Source of the DNA: Trichobilharzia szidati
Lineage: Eukaryota > Platyhelminthes > Trematoda > Strigeidida > Schistosomatidae
Direction of reading: 5' to 3'
Length of the DNA stretch: 64,000 nt
Assembly (NCBI GenBank): GCA_944472155.2
Contig: OX235271.1
Span: forward strand, 92,579,256-92,643,255
This document shows positions 13,001 to 19,000 of the stretch, in pieces. The first letter of the stretch is position 1, and each line of letters begins with the position of its first letter. The translations under genes and the position numbers were made by a program. The notes beneath the pieces are model-generated. The model searched no databases and had not been told where the DNA came from. It saw nothing but the letters and a program-made list of their open reading frames with translations.

Positions 13001-16000
13001 AAGGCGGGAAATGTGACACCTAGAGTTTACAGATATGAGACTATTTTAGGTCACTCTTCAGTAGTTTTTATGAAGTCTGAAAACTGTATCCTATCTGTTT
13101 TACTCTGTACACTATGAAATCCAAAATTGGTAGATAATACCGCCAGCTCACATCGTTGCTTTCAAGGTTTAATCAGTGGTAATACAGAATATTCTTTCGA
13201 ACAAACACTCCTGTTTGCTTAAACAGTTTGACTTTCAGAGATGCATCATTCCAAGCAAACTGCCAACAAGTTCAGTACTAAATAAGTGGGAACAATAGCG
13301 AATTTAAGATGATGGGCCTCATTTACCAGTATCTATCAATATGACGATGACATTCCTGCTATAAGGCATGTTTAATTTTGAGTTGGTGATGATGCACTCT
13401 CTGCTTTGCATGGTATGATTGTCTTTTATTAATGCTATAGAAATATCATTCATTTATGGATTTTCAATCACGGTTTTAGTCTGTGTTTTGAATGCATAAC
13501 ATTTGTAGTCCATAGCAATGTTAATATATAAACTAACGGCGACCTGTTTAAATGACTGAGCTACCTAATTTTTCATAGACGATAGTGTGTCGAATTTACT
13601 CAGTTATACTTTGTTGTAACCACCTATTTACGTCCTTGGGGAACAATCTGTACTCCCGTGCATGTTTGAATAGCTTCTAACACACCGCCTGGCCTGTTTT
13701 TAAGGGACATATACGTCGGGGGTCGTAGCATGTCGTAAGTAGAGAGGAACTTCGCCGAAATATGTACTGTAAATCACTGTTTTATTTGAAGATTCTGTAT
13801 AAGTCGTATATTGAACTAAACTAAAAATTATGTACTGCACACTGTACCGAATAAAGCTATTGTGATTATGATTACACATTTTTCTACTTGCTTTTTATAC
13901 TTATGAAATAGATATTCGGTGCAATGTTAAATACACATCCTTATCCAAGTGGTGGTCGATTTTATGGAAATGGTTCAACTTTTGTTTTCCGATGGATCAA
14001 TTCAGATGAACAAGGAAAAACACTTGATAGAGCTGACTCATCAACAGTTCCAGTCAATAAAGACAATGAAACTAATCAAAAAGATGTGAACTCTGTATCT
14101 ACATCATCACTTCGTGATCTTGGTTGTGATGTTCAGTCATCCTTTGGTATACAAACTGAAACTGTAACCGACGAACTAGCTCATTTATTTTTCCTTGATA
14201 GCACTGATGCTTTGGACTCAGCCAATGAACAAATTTTTCAGGCAAGTTAACTATGATCAACTCTAACAGTCATTCACTTTTACAGTAGTTGAATTATCAC
14301 TTTGATTACAAAAGGGGTTGAGTCTTCAGATATGTTCCTAAGGCGAGTAGGTTTGGATTCTTAGGATTATAGATAGGCTTGGCTGATCAGAGTGAATGTC
14401 TTACTCATGGACTTCTGTCACCTCTACAAAACTGTTAGCTGAACTGGTTAGCATGCAGTGATTGTCTTGTTAATTAGTTTTCGCGGCTTTCAAAGACTTC
14501 TATTAATTAATATGTCTTACTTAAACCTAGATGGTTTACCATTATTTATTTATTTCCCTTAATTTTACTGATGTACACTTTCAAAGTGTTGGGTATATAC
14601 TTTAGTTTAAACTAGAAAACTACTCAATTTCAAAAGGAGTTTATATATAGTAGCTTATCTAAGGACTTAAAACGCCAGAATAAAATTTATATTCCTTCAG
14701 AAATAGTTTATTGTGGAAAGTTCAGAATTATTAGGATGTTGAAAAATTGTTACAAAATCTCAATCAGGCTTACTGTCTTCATAGTTCACTTATTTGAGAA
14801 TTATGAAATGCATACGTTTCTGACACTTCAAAGTTAACCTTTCGAACGGAACGCGAACCCGCCTTTTACCCATAGTCAAAGCTATGGGAAACCGAGAGAA
14901 CAATCCTAGTATTTGCAAACAGAAGAAGTTTGCCCTAACTTTGTCCCTCCATTGGTTTAGGTAAATTCTAATTAAAAACCCTTCCACCCTTTCTTATTTT
15001 CCATTTCTTCCGTACTTTCATAGTATTTATCTAAATTCTGATTATCTGTCCATCTCATCTTTAGTATAACACAACTTTTAAGATTTGGCTTAATTATTTA
15101 TTTACTAAATTGTTCACATATTCACACAGTACCTACCCTCGTTATTCTTATCACCACCTGCATAAGCCTTTTAACCGTTATTTTTGTTATCATTATAATC
15201 ATCGTTATTACTGACTTTCAAAACATTTAATACATTATCATTATTATTGTTAGTTGATTCACAAACTCACCGTCATTGGTTAAATGTTTGATATATAAAG
15301 CTATGTGAATTAAAGTAAACCCTGAAGAAGATCTAATTGGAAAAAATGTTGTTTGCTTATGTGTCATGTTCTAACTTGTTATATTTTCAGACTTAAGAAT
15401 ATGCAGAAATTTCAATTAATTCTAAGTGTTCGATTTTTTCATGAACCGAAATCAGCTTGGGAATCATTAAAAACCAAGGTGCACTGGACAGTTGCTCCGT
15501 CCTAGGTTGAAACGTTTTTGCACACTTTTGCACACTCATAAACCCACCAAACACTGAACCCAGAACCTTCGGGTTATGAGGCCATTCCGTTGACCATTCT
15601 GCCACTGAATCTGAATCCAGTGGACTGCGATATAGCGCTACCGCCAACCAATGTCGTCAATGACCAACTCCGCCGTAACATAGTAGATTCTACTGGTCAC
15701 AAATTCTCAATATAGAACTCCAAGACCAGTAGCCATTAATGAACTGGAGATTGAAATAATTATATTTACGCTTTTATAGGTATTTGAAATGATTGTAATA
15801 TAGATTTCGTCACATAGTTTAAAGGTCATAGGTTTGATCCTATGCGGGATCTTAAGTAAGCACTGCTGAATGATCCCAAAAAAGGACGAAGACGATGTCC
15901 AGTGCTCCTTAGTTTTCAACTGTTCTCTAACTGATATTGGTTCGTGACGAAATCTACATTGGAACATTTTTATATTTACAGTCTTATTATTTTTCGAGTT

Positions 16001-19000
16001 TGATGACAGATCGATATCGGTAAGAGAACCACTGAATACAGGGGAGTACTGGACAACTGTTTCATCCTACTTTGCGACTCATAGATAGTACACACATACC
16101 AGGGTTAAAACCTAGGTTCTTTCAGTTACAAGGGAAGCTCGTATACCCTTCAGCCACTTGGACCCGACTCAATGGCCGATGAATTCTAACTTCTACCAAT
16201 TCGTCATTTTAGCGTGACCACCAGCTAATGTCATCGGCGAGTATTTGTCCTCATTCCTGACCGCATGAAACTCACTGGTCGTGACTTCGCACTGCAGTCA
16301 ACTTCGTCATGCGAGCATTAGATTATTTTTCAAGAGTTAATTTGTAGAGATTTGAATTGCTTCAAGTTTCATCATGGATTGATATCAGCTGCAGGATGAA
16401 AGTGCCTGGAGTTCTAGTGGCCAGTGGGTTCCAAATCAAATCCCTACAAACAAACTTTTATTACTTTTATTAGCATTTTCATTGAAAATTAACCTGACTC
16501 AATTTCACTTAATATTCTTTTATATCATTCCATTTATTTTAGAAATTTGTATGGAGCGGTAAGAATTCCTATTTCATTAATGGTGGTTATGATTCCCTTA
16601 CAATAGGATGCTCTCAGTAAGTTCCTTCTTTTTACTGCTTACATTTCTTTCTGAAATTCTTATTTATCTTACTAGATTAATCATTTCCCTTCATCTTTAC
16701 TAGTTGAACGACATTCAATGATTCAATTTCCGGAATGATTGTCTTTATCAATTATTTTGATTATTTTTTTCTTACTAGTTATATTTTATGCGTTTTTGTA
16801 GAAAGTAGTAATCAAAATAAATTTGCTTAGTTGGATAAAGCGGGCTAAATAATTCGATACTCTATTTTCAAACCAGTAGGTAACTATTAGTAACGAAGAA
16901 AAATAATTAGCAAAAGTATGATTGGTTAAAATGTGATAGGTCAAAATATAAAATCTTCGTCCTATTGGCTAATAAAGTTATTCCAACTCACATGACATTA
17001 ATGTTACAGCAGACATTTATTTATCAAACCCTAATTGAATTCTGTCACCTGATACTTCTTCCACTTGAGAAGCGATTTTCGTGTAGGATTCTGCATGCAT
17101 ATTTACGGATAAGTTTTCGGTACAGTACACTTATTAGTGCATTAGGGAACTAAGGATGAATAGTTCTCACAGTGAGCACGCTGTAGAAAGATGAAAGTGT
17201 GTTTTAGTTTGTTTCATTCTAAACTGCCTTCAAGACATCATGTCCACAATTCAATATCAAATTATAGTTCGATCACGATAAACAGCTTCGCTTCCTTTAG
17301 GTTAATAATTCTGTTTCATAAATGAATGACAGATTTTGGTCAGCAGACACTGGTCTAGATGGTCAGGATTGAACGATCACCTCTAATATTTCAGAGAGCT
17401 TGAGTTGATTTCTTTGACAGTACTATTTTTAGTAAATCTCTTTCAACAATGAGATCTCTAGATTTTACCTTGTACGTTTTTATCCAAAAACGTTAAGACC
17501 TATTCAATTTCTTGGCGAAGTTTGACTTTATACTCCCAACAGGCGCGAACGCGCCGATGACTTTGGAGCACTCAGTCAGAGCAAGGCGATGAGACCAGGT
17601 AAATAACACTGTGTTTATCAAAAAAGTAATGTGTGATGATACTTAACAGGATATCCGCTTAGTTATAGGTTAGTTTAGAGGTAAACTGAAGTTACTGTTA
17701 GGATGAAAACATGTTAGGCTTTATTATTATTCCCTTGGGTTCCGAATAGAACATGGGACTTCAACATCTCGTCTCCATTTTATCCTGTTCTCTCTCTCTG
17801 TTTAGCTAATCCCACGATTGACCATAAACTTCAATTTCCTCCGCACATGATTTCTGCCATTTCACTCTAGGAATCAACAACGGGAAACTTACGGAATCCT
17901 TCGAAGTGAAGACAGGAGTAAGACAAGGCTGCCTACTATCGCCAATGATTTTCCTGATTGAGGGTGGCAGATTGGATAATGCGACAGATAGCGGGCAATG
18001 AGGAAACAGGTATAAAATGGACTCACACAAAAAACTTGGAGGATCTGGACTTCGCCGACGATATATGTCTGATTTCCCACAAACTGGAAGATGTGCAAGT
18101 GAAAAGCAACAAGTTGGCAGAAAAAGCATCAAAGATAGGACTTCAGGTAATTATAGAGAAAACAGGGGTGATGATGATTCCTGGACAAGAACAACAATAA
18201 CAGACAACGATCAGCATAAATGGGAGGAGCCTGAAGGAAACAACCTCTTTCACCTACCTGGGAAGCATCGTTTCAACTACAGGCGGAATTGACGAAGATA
18301 TCAAAGCAAGAATCGGAAAAGCAAGACAAGCTTTCACTACTCTCAAGTCTGTGTGGAGGTCAACAACACTCAGCATCAAAAATAAGATCCGCAATTTCAA
18401 CTCCAATGTGAAGTCAGTGCTACTATACGAAGGGATCAGAGACTTGCACTGCGCGTCATAATGAGCATCTCAAACAAACTACAGACCTTCATTAACAGTT
18501 GTCTTCGCTCAATACTCAAGATCAGATGGCCAGAAAAGATCATCAACAGAGATTTCTGGGAGCGAATTAACCCACCAGGAACTAATTGTGAAACAAATAG
18601 GCAGGAAGAAATGGAGATGGATTGGCTGATCATACTCTGAGGAAACCATCAAGTGACATCACTAGACAAGCCATTGCTCGAGTGGAACCCGAAAGGGAAG
18701 CGGCGAGTTGGTGGTCAGTGTGAGGGTGACTTGGAGGAGGTCATGTGAAGAGGAGATGGAAACGTGTGGATAGACTTGGAGCCAGGTGAAGACTCTAGCA
18801 GAGAACAGAACGCAATTGAGACGCACGGCTGCAGCCCTATGTTCCTGTAGGAATTAAAGGATACAATAATAATTATAATAATACTCTAGGATACCCAGCT
18901 CTTTGTTTTCCATTCGGGTTGCACTGGAGGTTCTGTCCGGTATGCGATGTCATTCAATGATCTTCTCAGCATGTGTCCAATGTATCTTCAGTTCCTTCTA

